Notes: generated from the letters alone by a model not told the origin. Positions 1-12,596 are shown, numbered from the stretch's first letter. The stretch: DNA of 64,000 nt from Physcomitrium patens (GCF_000002425.4 NC_037270.1:7990598-8054597); one strand, 5' to 3'. Translations and numbers: made by a program.

Positions 1-3000
1 GAATCTTTTCAAACCTTCAAAAGCTAATTTTTAAGATCCTAGCCTACTTGAATTTTAATAACCTTAATTTTTCTATCTAATTTAGATAAAATTCACAAAA
101 AATATCCAACACAACTATGTATATAATTCCACACATTTTTGTCTATAGTCTTGCTATAAAACTAAAAAAATTTACCGAAATGTAACCTATTTTCTATATT
201 ACAAAAATAGAATTATCCAAAAAAATCCCAATTTCGAAAATATTTAATCTTTTTAATTATTGAAAATATTTTTTCATAATTATTACCTTAATTATCTACC
301 ATTTTTTCCACTCTTTCATTTTGACTCTGTTATATGTTTTATGAAATGAATACAAATATCTTTATTTTTTGTAAAAGAAACCAAACGATCCCTCTTCAAG
401 GGATTCATCTTTTAATCCACTAACTTAAAAACTTTCAACCTTGTTCCTTATTCACGAGAAGTCCTTGAGAAGATGTCTCAACACCATGGTCAAGACATGA
501 CTGTATTCTCAACATTGTGGACCCAAGAAACGGAAGGTTTCTGCAACAAATGAACAATAGCTATATTCTTTGTGAACCAATGGAGCTGAAACAATGGAGC
601 CGGACAGGCTGAGGAACAAACCAAACCCACCTCAAGACAGAATGCTTTTCTTCTACTTTATCTTGCCCCTTGCATGTGTAGAATCAGTCATTCATAAATC
701 AAGAGTAGAATCATGCATGACTGATTCCACACATGAAACTATTTTAATTTGGTTTTTTTGATGTCAGAGGATGAGTCTGCTTCGCCAAACTCTGCTACAA
801 TACTTCACACCGAGGTGTGAGGGGGCCCAGGTAGAATGAGTCGTAGGAGTACTACTAGCAAAGGACAAATCCAGAGCTCCTTACGGTAAAGGTGGAAGAA
901 CGGTGAGGGTGAAGAGTACTGGGTCTGGCCATGGTCTCGTCTGCTCTGGTCAGACCCGCAATTGAAGGTTCCATGTGCAGCTCTGATTCAGGGTCGACAA
1001 CACAGGAAACCAGCAAGAGCCCTGGTGACTGCAGCAGACAAAAGACGTAGGGAGCCTGACAATGTCTTCTGTCATTTGACTCGATTCTCCACTAGACTCT
1101 TAATTCTTCTCCTTCTTCTGCTTCATCTTCGAGTGGGGGATGTAAGAGACTCCCCAACTGGCAGGTTCTGTTGATCGTCGATTCCGAGAAAGCTGGCTGG
1201 CTCTGGACACCTTGCCCTGTTACAGTTGTGCAGGACCTTCACGATTACACCAGTAAATAATATTGAGTGTGTGTGTGTGTGGATAGATAGATGTATGTAT
1301 GTATGTGTACACTCACATACACACTTACTTACATACAAAGAAACAAAAAAGCAATGAAGAGAGCTACCAGAGTCGGACTACCAGGCAGCTTTAGAGCTTG
1401 ATGTGCTCTTAATGTTTCGTTCGACGCCAATTCAGAGGCACTCTATCTTGTTCCGACGTACTGCAGCCATGTGCTCCTTTATTTCTGAAGCGACGAACCT
1501 CAACTGATCCTTTAAATGTTCATTTAAGTGTTTAGTTATATGGAGGAAGAGGTCCAGAGTGATATTATTTTTCTACTGTTGCGATCCATCCGACAATGTT
1601 TGAACTTGTTATGAAGGGAAGAAGTAGAAGCTCAGACAATACCTGAAATACAGTAGCAATGTTATATGCTCACTTTTTTGGACGTATCTGGACGGAGTAG
1701 TCATTGCTTTAAGGGTGAGTTGTCAGAAGTTCAATTTGAGCAAGTATTGGGAAAGTGAGTAAAATAAAATGAATAAATTGAATACATGTGTATATATATA
1801 TATGATGTGTTTGATGGTTCGAAAGGTGTTTTTTTTTTAATGAGCAACGAACTCTGACTTTCTGGGTACCAACGCCCTTTAAAAGGAAACCTAGAGTTTA
1901 TGAAATGCACATTCATTACTTGCTCACAAGGAGCCACGAGCACTGAGCGATCAATGCACCAAGTCGGTAGTGTCGAATCTGGCCCCTTGAGTGGATCAGA
2001 TTCACCTGACACAGCGTGCTTCTCCCTGCCCACAAGATGCTTCTAGCAAGAATCGTGATCACATAAACACAAATCTGCAACGTTTTAATGAGGCACGTTT
2101 TGGACTTGGGGAGCATTTCACTTTTCGACCACCGTTCTCAGGATGCATGCCTAACTACACCAGGTTTACAGGAGATGATATTGTTGTATTACAACGATGA
2201 CGAGATTAGGCATTTGTGTTCGACTTTAGCGGATAATTGGGTTCATCTCGTTGTTGTACATGCAATTGGGTCAGCTACGCAAGCAAGGTAAACCTGCGGA
2301 TGAGGATTACGTCCTCCAAAGAAGAAGATAGTTGTCTGCGTTAACACTAGCTGGGATGAATTCCGCGACAAAAATTGGTTCAAGAACCCACAAGCGGGTC
2401 TTCCAGACTACGATGCCGAGTAAGCAAGATGTCATGCTCGAGAGTCAAGAGCTGGCTAAATTTGTGCAAGAATTTCATCGCACCTTTTAGTGCATAGAAA
2501 GAGCAATGGTAAGAGCATATGATTATGCCTTTCAACTGTCTGTGTGGCTCCATCAGCAGCAAATCAGTACCCTTTTCACCCTGTATACGAAAATCCCACT
2601 AGTGGGATTAGCACCTGTACTGATGAAAAAACTATGGCATAACAAGCCTCCTTGCCTTGCTCCTTCTCTCCAACATTCCATGTTTGCAACACACTGTCCT
2701 GCCTCAAGTATTCACGATTATAATTGAATGCAGCTCTGCTTGGAGGAACTGGACGATAAATTCTTTATTTGATTAACTCCACTGGGTCCTATCAAGGCCA
2801 GGTTTCAATTGAAAGACGAATTACACTTGATCAGAGTTTCAAGCAGGTCAGATACAAGCCTGCATCTTAAATGACATGATATTTGATCAACCCCTGCGTT
2901 AACAGTGAATGAATATGGGCAGCAGTCAGCACCTCAGACCAATACCCACACAAATACCTCGATGCTCTGCAACAGTCCTGTCTCCACAACTGGCACCTTT

Positions 3001-3342
3001 CAAGCTTCATGATCTGCACCCACAGAAGGGGGCAGGAACCCTAATTCCGTAAGCCAACACTTTTCTCATGATCCTAAGCTGGCTGCTTCATGGCCCTGTT
3101 GCCACCATAGCAACAGATATCACGAAAGGTCCACTTCAGATATCCTGGCCTTCCAGCAGATTCATGACAAAATCACGTGAAATTCCAGGGACATGGAGCA
3201 CAGACACCACCGGATCATCTCACCAATGAATCAAGCTTGTCTGCTTCCCAACCTCCTCAAATACTCCTCGCCACCTCCCTCCCTCGACATCTATATCATC
3301 TCTGTCTGTCTGTATCTATCTGTCTGTATCTGTCTGTCTCAT

Positions 3343-3375
<33 letters not shown>

Positions 3376-3540
3376 GTGTGCTTTGAAAGTAGAAGCATCA
3401 TATACCTCGGAGAAGCTGCATTTGCGTTATGAATTAGGGCAGCAAGACAACCAAACTGCAAGAGATCAGAACCTGGTGTGCGAGACAACCCAGGCCCACA
3501 AATGACGGGACGTGCGTTGGGTCATCTCAGTGTTTGTGGT
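1..3540. other. Mixed-composition region without a recognisable gene
   Basis: Bases 1-430 are AT-rich; from about 430 to 3540 the composition is balanced and resembles gene-flanking DNA of this genome. All open frames are short (at most about 100 codons), overlap on both strands and match no family I recognise. Microsatellites are present: a GT run near 1268-1281, TGTA repeats near 1290-1305, TCTG repeats near 3300-3337 and a GT/AT compound at 3341-3378. Parts of 780-1180 and 1935-2500 look exon-like (less AT, Ser/Gly/Pro-rich readings) but carry stops and frame changes. The region could be untranslated or promoter sequence of a gene to the left, or a decayed gene. Confidence 0.4.
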
Positions 3541-5359
3541 TCATCACAAGAAAATTATCTTTTAGAATATGTATGAATGTTTTTGTAGAAAATTTTGGAA
3601 CATTTTATTTTAAAAAATTATTTCGTAGTTAGGAAAAAAAAAAAAAAAAAGTATACATTTTTTATATTAAATATAGATAAATAATAGGTTTATCTTGTGT
3701 TTAGACTCTTTCTAAGTCATAGTTTTAGATCTCTTTTTCTACAATGCTTAACTTTTCTTTTTTGGAATTTATATATTATAAAAATCATTATCACATACTA
3801 AATTATTCATACAATTCAATTGTAGCAACAATAGTCAACAAAACTTTATTTATTTGTTTATTTACTTAATTAGTGATGTCTTTGCAAACTTGCTTAGACT
3901 TAATTATATAATCCTAATTTATCCAAGAGTCTACAATAATTCCATTAAGTTATTGGTTTACCTATCTATGGAAGTGTGTTTGTTCTAAAACACATCTAAA
4001 ATAATAATAAAAAAAATTCTAAATGATTTTTCTTTAGATTTTTTTGTTTCTTTTCTAGATGTGGGATTTAGATCTAAACACATTAATAAAAGTTTGTACA
4101 AAAATTTGCTTAAAATAAGTTTACATAAAAAAACTTCTATAAATTTTCTATTAATCTTGCATTATATATTGGACCATCTTTTAAAAGCATTGCATTTCCA
4201 AGCTTGAATCTAATTATAATAATTAATACTAGTCTTTTAAAATCACATGAGAACCTAGTTACTAAAATATTTAAAAACACATATATAGTACATAAATTTA
4301 TTTCAATATAATAAATACAATGTAGTTTTAATTATTTATTGAGATTATAAATGATAATTAAAATTTTAAGAACTAACATAAATAAAATATAAGTGAAATG
4401 ACACTAAAAAGGTCTTATGTAGTTTTCTTATCTAAAAGATAATATTTACATTTAAATCTAGCTATTGATGATTGCAACAATACAATAGTGACATTATTTT
4501 AGGTATATAAAATATTTATTTATTTTATTTATGTTTGTTACAATAAAGCTAAGTTGTTTCAATTCTTTGACATTATTGATAATAAAAAAATATATGCTAC
4601 AGAAAATAAATCAATATAATAATTAAATTTCTTTAAAGCAAAAATTTTAAATTTTACTCAAATCAGTTATAATTAAAGCATTACATAATGTGATATTACA
4701 AGATTATAAAAGCAAACTAAAAAATCAATTTTTTATTTTAAAATCTAATTAAGTATCTAATACTAAAAAGTTTCAGAATAATTAAAATATTTTGAAATTT
4801 TTAAACACAATAAATTTAGTTTAAAATCATGTTTTATAATAATAAAAATAATAAAATGTTTATTATTTTACTTATATATTACAAACTATTTAAGTTAAAA
4901 AATATACCTCAAAAATTATAAATTTTGATTTATAGAGTAAATTTTATTTTACTATTTACATTAACAAATATATTGGAACTCATGTAAAAACTAAAGAGAA
5001 CACGTCTACTAAAATATATTGATGCAATGTTCTAAATCAATATTAATAAGTAAATACAAAACCAAAAACCAATTTGAATTGATTTACTTATATTAACACA
5101 TTAAAAAAAATTAGAAAAATCTAACTTAACTAAAATTTGGATATTAATCTATAAATTTTATCTAGTTTAGAATCAAACTTTGAAAAAACAAAATAGTATT
5201 GATTTTGTGTTTATTTAATTATAAATTTTATTGTTATTTTTTTGTGCATTTATTTTTTTCTTAATATATCTACTTTAATATATAGAATTCATATCCTTGA
5301 TATAAAATATATATTATATAGAATCTTTATAATGCTAAATTATTCAAATATATATATAA

Positions 5360-5401
<42 letters not shown>

Positions 5402-5744
5402 GAGTTGATGATCTATTAGAATCCCAATGTCAAAAACATAATACAATTGTAGAAATAAACATATGTAAAGTATTTTTTTCATTAAATCAATAATTAAATA
5501 TATATATATATGGAATAAATGATATTCTAATGCATTAAAATTATTACAAACTCTAGATAAATCAAAGCTAAAACAATTATTGTTATTGTAGATAAAAAAA
5601 CATGCCATAAATTTTATATATGAATAAATTAAACCTATGTAATATCATTCAAGATAATCAAAATTGAATTCTTTTTTTAAAAAATTATAATACATATGAA
5701 AGTTTTAAGACTAATATTGCAATGTAATACTCTTCACATTAGAA
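3540..5744. other. AT-rich stretch, no gene seen
   Basis: This stretch is almost entirely A and T, with a poly-A run near 3633-3650 and an (AT)n microsatellite near 5349-5396. Stops are dense in all frames. I see no RNA gene, no transposon coding domain and no convincing long repeat. Confidence 0.6.
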
Positions 5745-5800
5745 GGGAAAATACCATACTTTCACAAAATATCAAGTTTTAATAATATCACATCTACCCC
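5745..5800 (+). repeat. Candidate left terminal inverted repeat of the MULE
   Basis: The sequence starts GGGAAAATACCA and contains a 24-base core (5772-5795) that matches the reverse complement of 12895-12918 with about two mismatches. A second block (ACTTTCACAAAATAT) matches the reverse complement of 12931-12945 with about two mismatches. A GGGAAAATACCA-type start is plausible for MULE ends. The two arms differ by short insertions in the right arm. Confidence 0.5.
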
Positions 5801-6062
5801 TGTTTTTTGTTTTTTGTGATAATTGCAAAAAATGCCCTTTGTACTGATAACCTATGCGTGTCCGGTTTTGTTTAGATTTAACTGGGCCCCGAGCTGCACT
5901 TTTCCGCAGTGCCTGGGCCCCACGCGAACCCTCGCCCCAGGCTGCAGTTGCACAAATCTCGGCTATGTAGCAGGGAGCACCGAGGCAGTCTCCCGCACCT
6001 GGGTAGTGTGTTACCTAGTATAAAAATACCCCCTTCGCGTCCTCTCATCATTGGCGCCTTCT

Positions 6063-6172
6063 CCTCTCCCTTCGACATCTCCGACTTGATCAGTGCGTGC
6101 GTGCAATACTGCAGCACGGCCTTGCGGCGTTGCGAACTCACCCACGCTCTGGATTCGAGCACCGTAAAGTGA
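6063..6172 (+). repeat. ~105-bp direct duplication, copy 1
   Basis: This stretch includes TTGATCAGTGCGTGCGTGCA and CTTGCGGCGTTGCG and ends GAGCACCGTAA. Copy 2 lies about 730 bp to the right at 6783-6893 in the same orientation, with the same ending followed by GCAC. Both plus-strand readings keep a conserved peptide pattern (LIS-CVQYC---LRRC-L--ALD-STV). The similarity stops at GTAA, which could be a 5' splice donor. Confidence 0.6.
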
Positions 6173-6782
6173 GAGGATACAGCTAGCCAAGTATCGATTT
6201 TATTGAATCATCAGTCCACACCTGACACGTTGAGAACGCCGATGTATCCTGACTTGCAGAGTCGTTTTGGTAACTGTGAATAAAATATTGTGATTGTTGA
6301 AATTGAATCTGAAGTAGTTCCTGCCGCGACTCTAGTCATTTCGATCAACTTGTCACTGATTCATTATGCAACTAATTAGAACTCACTAGTTCCAGAGAAC
6401 AGCGAGCACCACTTTCATCAAAGGGAAGAATTTGCCGCCGTGGGCGATGAACAAAAGTTGCTTCCAGAATCGAAAAACAGAGAAATGGAAACAGTTGTAA
6501 AACACAACAAATTCCATGGAGTAGAGGTGCTAGCAACTGACAGGCACATAGCGCTGACAGGGTTCAGTTGACAAGGGAGAATGTGCCATGCAAAAAGATG
6601 CCGAAAACGTGGTTGTGAGCACCGAAAAGCTGCTGAACAGATCGCCAACTATGAAAAATTGTCACCATGGAGGTTCTGAATGCCTGCTCTGTTGTGAATC
6701 GTCGTCTCCCAGGTATAGCTTGTGAATCGATGTCGAAAGTCGACAGCTCCTCCTTGGCCAGTGCGTGCGTGCGATCGACGCC

Positions 6783-6893
6783 TGCTCCTCTAACTTCAAC
6801 AGATCCTCCTTGATCAGTGTGTGCGTGCAATACTGCCGCTCGGACTTGCGGCGTTGCGGACTCATCGACGCCCTGGATTTGAGCACCGTAAGC
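6783..6893 (+). repeat. ~105-bp direct duplication, copy 2
   Basis: Second copy of the segment at 6063-6172, with perhaps one difference in eight by eye. It ends GAGCACCGTAAGC, which has a good donor-like GTAAG. It keeps an open plus-strand frame through the shared part. The pair could be partial LTRs, a duplicated exon, or a tandem duplication split by later insertion. Confidence 0.6.
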
Positions 6894-7261
6894 ACGAATT
6901 CCCTTGTTTTGGTGCAGGTCCTCAGTCGGAAAATACAAGGGTCTCTCCATGCATGCTGTTAGACTTTCCCAATCTGAGTTTAGCCAATAATATCCAGCAC
7001 GTGTTGTTTCTTACAATTTCAACTCTTCAATACCCAATTTGCATCGTGTCGAATCTGACAGAAACAGAGGGTGTGGCGTGGACGATAATGATACAGGTTA
7101 TGAGTGGAATCGATCGAACGAGTCCCAAAACGTCAACAAAATCAGGCTAGGTTTGGATCGTTTATTCAAGATCTCCATTCACTTTCTTTTTATAAGATCC
7201 CAAGAAAGTGACCGGCAGCGGCCAGTGCTCCGTGTGTGTGTGAAAGACTGTATCAGATTTT

Positions 7262-7440
7262 AATACATGTCTGATACAATATTTTTGATAATTTTTGATA
7301 ATTTCTGATATCGTATTTCTAATTAATTTCTGGTACAGTATTTTTGATACATTTCTAATACAATATTTTTTATAATTTTTCATAATTTTTATTACAGTAT
7401 TTCTATTATTTATAATATATTTTTGATAATTCTAATACAC
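7262..7440 (+). repeat. Degenerate tandem repeat, unit ~25-34 bp
   Basis: About six imperfect units each carry a pattern like ATTTCTGATACAGTATTT followed by TTGATAAT. The units have drifted in length and sequence. The repeat separates the GC-rich segment from the transposase relic. Confidence 0.5.
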
Positions 7441-7457
7441 TATTTTTAACACATATT

Positions 7458-7488
7458 TTTGCTACAATGATTTTGTTATTGTAGCAAA
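7458..7488. repeat. Short perfect hairpin
   Basis: TTTGCTACAAT (7458-7468) and ATTGTAGCAAA (7478-7488) form an 11-bp perfect stem with a 9-base loop, between the tandem repeat and the transposase relic. It could be a small foldback or chance. Confidence 0.5.
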
Positions 7489-7629
7489 TACATTTGGTGC
7501 TAACTTGAATTATATCACATCAAAAAGTATACTATTGATGTTGTATTGTGTATTTATCAAAAAACATCTGTCCAAGTTGTAGAGAATATTGGTAGATGAC
7601 ATTTGTGAAGTAATCAACAATGAATAGAT

Positions 7630-8830
7630 TTGTCTTTTGAGGAATTTAGTGAACAAGAACCTTACTCCAAAATGAAAAGTGTTGTTATTGTGAGTGATAT
7701 TTTTAGTAATATTAAAGAATTAAAAGAAGCTATTTTTCATGATATGATTAGCAAGCATTATGAAACATCTATTGTCGAATCTGGTCCAACAAAATATATT
7801 GTGAAGTATTTTGATAATACTTGTAAATGGAGATTGCATGCATCGTGATCTCAATCAACAAGTATAAGTGAATTTGTCATTTAAATATTTGTTTTTGAAC
7901 ATACATGCATTGGTGTTGACCACTTGGACAACGGACATGCTAACATGAGTTAGGTAGCAGACAATGTGAAGAACACATTGGAAGACATATCACAATACAA
8001 AGATGTAGATATCTAAAAAGGATATTTGATGTGATGAAGGTACTTAAGTATCCTACTTAATGGCATGGGATAGAAGAAAAAAAATATTTTTGATCTAATT
8101 GGCTAATATGAAGATAGCTACATCAATCTAAAAGCATATTGTTATCAAATTAAGATAAAAAATCTTGGGAGTCATGCAAAATTGGAAGTCAATGAAGAAA
8201 ATTTTCTTTTTTAATTATTTGTTGCCTACAATAGAGGTTTACAAGGTATACAATATTGTCAACTAGTTATTAGTATAGACAACATTCATTTAAAAAAAAA
8301 AATACTATAGAATAGTCCTTGCTATTACAACAATTAATATAAAGGAGCAAATATTTTTTATTATATTTAATATTATAAATGCTAAAAATAATGACAATTG
8401 GTTGTGGTTCTTATAAAAATTGAAGATTGCAATTCTTACATTCCGTCTACTAAATAGTAAACTTTCAAAGTTCATCTTTTGTCTAATTGGTAGAAAGATC
8501 TCATTGATGTTATCAACTTTGTAATTCTAACATTCAAGCATGCATTTTGTATGCACCATTTAATTAAAAATTTCTAATGTAAATTCAAAAATCCAATACT
8601 TATATAATTTTTATGGATAGCATCATGGATACCAATTATTTTTAAATTTAATATCAAACTCTCAAATGTCCAAATTATATCAGAAGAAGTTGTAAAGTAC
8701 TTAATGAGCACTAGACTATAGTATTGGGCATCATCATAGTTTAACGGAAATGATACCAAATGACTTCAAGTATTGTAGAATTTTTAAATTCTTGGATCTT
8801 CGAAGTACATGAAATGTCATTAATTTCATT
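7630..8830 (+). pseudogene. MULE transposase relic, N-terminal and core part
   Basis: Mutator-family transposase (DDE type, cut-and-paste). An open stretch (7630-7846) reads as the MuDR DNA-binding domain: F-NIKELKEAIFHDMISKHYE, then ES-PTKYIVKYF and CKWRLHAS. After stops and frameshifts the readings continue with HTCI, KNTLEDISQYKDVDI, LFVAYNRG, then VISIDNIHLK (first catalytic Asp kept; families usually have IDGTHLKGKY). Further on come NDNWLWFL, a position where SDR-KGL is expected but reads SNW-KDL (second Asp to Asn), KHAFCMHHLIKNF, and MTSSIVEFLNSWI before the break. Many in-frame stops make it non-functional. The chromovirus junction is at about 8830, within the sequence after the TSN-ES-N-W motif. 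The match to MULE transposase order is strong. Confidence 0.8.
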
Positions 8831-9235
8831 TATCTTTTTTCTTCACTAATAAGATAGGAGCCCTAGCTCAAGATTTAGAATGGCATATGAAATATTTAAT
8901 CAAATTCTCATTAATATAATCCTTGAATGAAGCCAATTTGTTTTGTGCTAGGCTATAGATTGGTCCAAATGATAGTTGAGCTCCTTCTTGTATGTCAATA
9001 GAAAAGTTATAAGAATGATGCTCTAGAAGAATATCTATATTTTTTTTTTCAAAAAATTCCTAGAAATCTTGATATTAGATAAGAATATTACTTGATGTCC
9101 TTCTACCATTAAAAATAGGTACATTATATATAAAAATAGATGATCCCTTTTTGTGGCATATATAAAAACTCTTGTACCTACCTATAAGTGTTAAGATGTA
9201 GTGAAATTATGCATTTTTACTTGACTAATGGGATT

Positions 9236-10600
9236 TTAGATTAAACTACTAAAATAATTAAGATTACAAAAAATCCAATCTATTTGAGGATTATACTTTT
9301 TTAACCAAGGTAATTCTAAAATAACTAGATTAGACAAAGATATTATTATATTAAATATTATTATGCTATTATAATCTTTAATTATTATATCTGAGGGAAT
9401 AATTTCATGCATAACATCTCCAAAAGATAGCAAACAACCATCTATGACTTTTATATGTATAGATTTAGTTTTCTTGACTAATAATATTTCTTATTTTTTG
9501 ATAAAATCTTTGTTTATAAAATAGACTAAAGCTCTTGAATCTAAAAAAGTTAAGACTTTGTGGTTTTTTGGTCCTAAATAAACTTCTATTGTAAAAGAAG
9601 ATAAGAGGTTAGTAGAGAGAATAGGACCTTTATTAGGTTTTATGTAAGATTCTAGGTATATTGTTCCCCTTGCAGCTAGATAAACTTGTTTTTTGATACA
9701 TTGCCTTCTTGAGCAACCATACTTCTCATTTTGTGGTTGCATTTTTTTTTTGGATAATATTGAGCAATGTATTTAGCTTCTCCACAATATAAGCATAAGT
9801 CCTTTTAATGTCGTCAATTTTTTTCCTGCTCTGTGAAGGATTTAAAATATATTGTATCAATTTACATTGTTTTTGGTCTTGATGAATAAGTTTCTAAAAA
9901 CTTGGAAGTTGCCATCATTATTTGACTTATTCCTCTCTAGCCAACTCTTTGTTCTTAATGTCTTTCAAATAATTGATTGTTACATGCAATGGCTTGAGTA
10001 ATAAATTATTCTAAAGATTTTTCCTTTAACATTGATAATAACAAATCTTTCACATTATCCTTCAATCCATATCAAAATTGATTAATAAGGATTTTGTTAT
10101 TTCAATCCAAGTCGTAAGCAATATTTTGAAATTTAACAATATATATGGTAGTTAATCATGAACCTTGCTATAAAGATAAGAGTTTGGTCTTTGTTACATT
10201 TTTTTTTATCACTTTCTTTAAATGTGACTATAAATACTTCTAGAAATGAATTCAAATGATAAAAGAGTCACAAATCCTTTTCATTAAAAGTGTAAACCAA
10301 AAAAAAATACTTCTTGATAGAAGTGCATCTATCAATCCAACTTGAGTAAATTCATCAAGATATTGGAAGGGATGCAATCTTAAATAGAGCTTGATTTGTT
10401 GCAAAAATCTTCAAAATTATGATCTTATTCCATCAAACTTTTCAAGCATACTAATCATTGTCTCCATCATACTTGTAGAAGCAAAACTTTTTGGATTTAG
10501 TTGTAAAGTTGATCTACTTACTTTCTTTAATTGCACAACTTCTTGACGTAGACTCTGAACTTCTTCCGAATGCATAGAAATAGTACCTCCAAGATTCATG
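9236..10600 (-). pseudogene. gag-protease relic of chromovirus copy A
   Basis: Open pieces: gag N-terminus (10417-10599), a protease-bearing part (9491-9742) and its C-terminal half (9236-9433). The zinc knuckle reads CLYCGEAKYIAQYY, so the expected His and last Cys of CX2CX4HX4C are both Tyr. The protease active-site motif is DSRA (9533-9541) instead of DSGA, followed by YFINKDF. The second half shows VILELPWLKKYNPQIDW, the typical (G)LPWL-KYNP-IDW signature of these proteases. Stops separate the pieces. Confidence 0.75.
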
Positions 10601-10947
10601 TCGAAAATACATGAGATTTTTACTCTTAAGATATTGACAAGTTCATGAAGATCTGCAACAGTTGCAAGTCTATTTTCACTTTTGCTAAGAGTAGCATTTA
10701 TAATCTATTCTTTTATAGACAATTCAAACAAATTTTAAAAGTTAAATTAGAGGAGGATAATCTACAACATCTAATATCAAATGAAAATTTCTACAAAGAA
10801 GAGTAATCCACTCTTTTTAAGAAAAAAATCAGTATTAGAAAACAAGATTGTTTGCTTAAAGGTAGGTAGTTGGCAATCTTTAAAACACAACAATAGAAGT
10901 AGAGTAATCCACTTACTTCTAAAACAAGATAAAAATATTAAGTTAGG

Positions 10948-11492
10948 ACTCTTATCAAACTATTAAAGATATGAATCTCAAAGAAAGGAATCCTTAAAAC
11001 ACCCTCGTGTCTTTCAAAAGAACTAAAAAGTCTTTCAAAGATGATATGATATTAAGCTAGAATGGCTATTACTAAAGATAAAAAGACTAGAAAGTCTTGA
11101 AACAAGACTAAAGACTAGAAAGGTGTTGATAAGAGTGAAGAAGGCTTCACTCTTGCCTCCATATATATTCTTAACTAGAAGCTAAGTAGCAATTTCTTAT
11201 AGGACCTCTAAAATGTGTTGACTTTGCAAGACACATATCTTAACTTGCAAGGCAAGTTTTTTATATGTATACGACATAGTTAGCTTATTCCACAAGCTAC
11301 CAATATGTGGTTAACTTCATGATTAAATTTCTAAACTACTAATCAATTACAAACACATACAAAGTCAAAGTAGCTTCAATAAGGCTTCTAAGAAGCTTCT
11401 CTTGAAATTATTATGAAATAAATCTATTTTTAACTTCTTCTACTTAATCATATAGGTATACATTAAAATAAATATGTATATTCATGATAGCA
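10948..11492 (-). repeat. 5' LTR of chromovirus copy A
   Basis: It matches the LTRs of copies B and D: TAGAATGGCTATTACTAAAG, the AAGACACATATC-type blocks, and a right end ...AATATGTATATTCATGATAG followed by CA. It is about 545 bp, like the LTRs of D. Confidence 0.7.
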
Positions 11493-11690
11493 ATAACAAA
11501 TTTGATGTTGCTCTGATCCTATTGCTCTTAACATGATGTCCATTTGGTCGCCCAAAGAAGCATTGCATTTGTGTCGAGGATTTAGGAATAGCCCAAAGAA
11601 TGCTTAGATGTAGTCAATGCAAGAATACTAGACATAATTGCGTAACTTGCAAAGAACCAATTTGGTTCTAACATTGACATGCTGCTTTAG
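11493..11690 (+). pseudogene. MULE transposase relic, C-terminal CCHC knuckle
   Basis: Immediately right of the nested chromovirus LTR the plus strand reads GRPKKHC and then RCSQCKNTRHNCVTCKEP. This is the usual C-terminal GRPKK-R plus CX2CX4HX4C knuckle of plant MULE transposases; the Cys/His codons run from 11609 to 11650. All four zinc ligands are intact. The middle of the transposase (the SWIM zinc finger region) is missing between 8830 and 11493, so the retroelement insertion was accompanied or followed by loss of several hundred bases of MULE sequence. Confidence 0.75.
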
Positions 11691-12304
11691 GTGATGTTTA
11701 ATTTTATTTTTAATAGTTATATTTTAAATGAAATTATGATGATATTGAGTTAAATAAAAAAATAATATTTTTTACTTTAAAATAAATAATATTATAAATT
11801 TATATAGAAAAAGAAGAACAAGTCAATTCAATATGTGATTATGTTATTGTATAAAAACATTATAGCTTTTTATCAAAATTTATTTCATTATAATTTATTT
11901 TTTTTTTTTAAATAATCTTTCTTTCAGATATTTCTTTAAAGAACTAAATTTAATCAATACAGATTAAAAATAAAAATAAAAAGTTTAATCCAAAACTTCT
12001 TAGTCTCACAAAGAAATGAAAAAGACAAGATACACGAGATCATTCAATAATACATATATATATATATATATAATAAAGAACTTGATAAGGCAAAAAAGAC
12101 CATGGAAAATATGGCAATCATTGCTAATTTTAGGGGCATGAAATAATTACAAAAACTGTCGTCTACAAAAAATTAATTACTTGTGATCTTTAAAATCAGT
12201 AAAAGAAAATTTTCACATCCAAACTTCAATCAAACTTTCTCTTATTAAATAATTAAAGTAAAAACACACAATTCAAGATTTTATGTACTAAAATTTTCCA
12301 TCAT

Positions 12305-12338
<34 letters not shown>

Positions 12339-12558
12339 AAAACATATACAAAAATAAAAATTTCTTAATAATTTTTAAAATAAATCAATCAATCAATAAA
12401 AAAATTTCTAGTTTTTATATTATTAAAATTTTATCAACTGTTGTTTATAAAATAAATCCTGGAAATTGAAAGATTAGTATATTTTTTTTATTTTGTTATT
12501 CTATGATAAAAAAAATTCAAAATAACCAATGAACATCACTTTCTTTAAAAAAAAAAGA

Positions 12559-12596
<38 letters not shown>

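Larger units (their letters stand above)
5850..7260. other. GC-rich segment inside the MULE, possible captured sequence
   Basis: This block is far richer in G+C than the AT-rich DNA on both sides. It has a TATA-like TATAAAAATA near 6019-6028, exon-like open readings on both strands (the longest is minus 6564-6950, 128 codons) and a ~105-bp direct duplication (6063-6172 and 6783-6893). It lies between the candidate left MULE terminus and the transposase. Two readings are possible: host gene fragments captured by the MULE (Pack-MULE-like), or the promoter end of another nested retroelement. I do not recognise any protein domain. Confidence 0.35.
8831..11492 (-). mobile_element. Chromovirus copy A, truncated (Ty3/gypsy)
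   Basis: Minus-strand Ty3/gypsy element keeping the 5' LTR, gag, protease and the start of reverse transcriptase, cut off near 8831. From right to left: LTR (about 10948-11492), gag start near 10600, zinc knuckle (9751-9795), protease (about 9236-9742), and the RT N-terminal lead-in near 8840-8990 (GPIYSLAQNKLASFKDYI-like, then ICHSKS and PILL-KKK). It aligns by eye with copies B, C and D along its whole length. It interrupts the MULE transposase, so it is younger than the MULE. Confidence 0.8.

Noticed and set aside
5850..6400. Interpretation as a Ty1/copia LTR
   Set aside because: There is a TATA-like box and an LTR-like layout, but no matching second LTR, primer site or copia domain could be shown; kept only as an alternative to captured DNA.
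8574..8759. Minus-strand 61-codon frame
   Set aside because: The plus strand here reads as MULE transposase (MTSSIVEFLNSWI just after), so the minus frame is a shadow.
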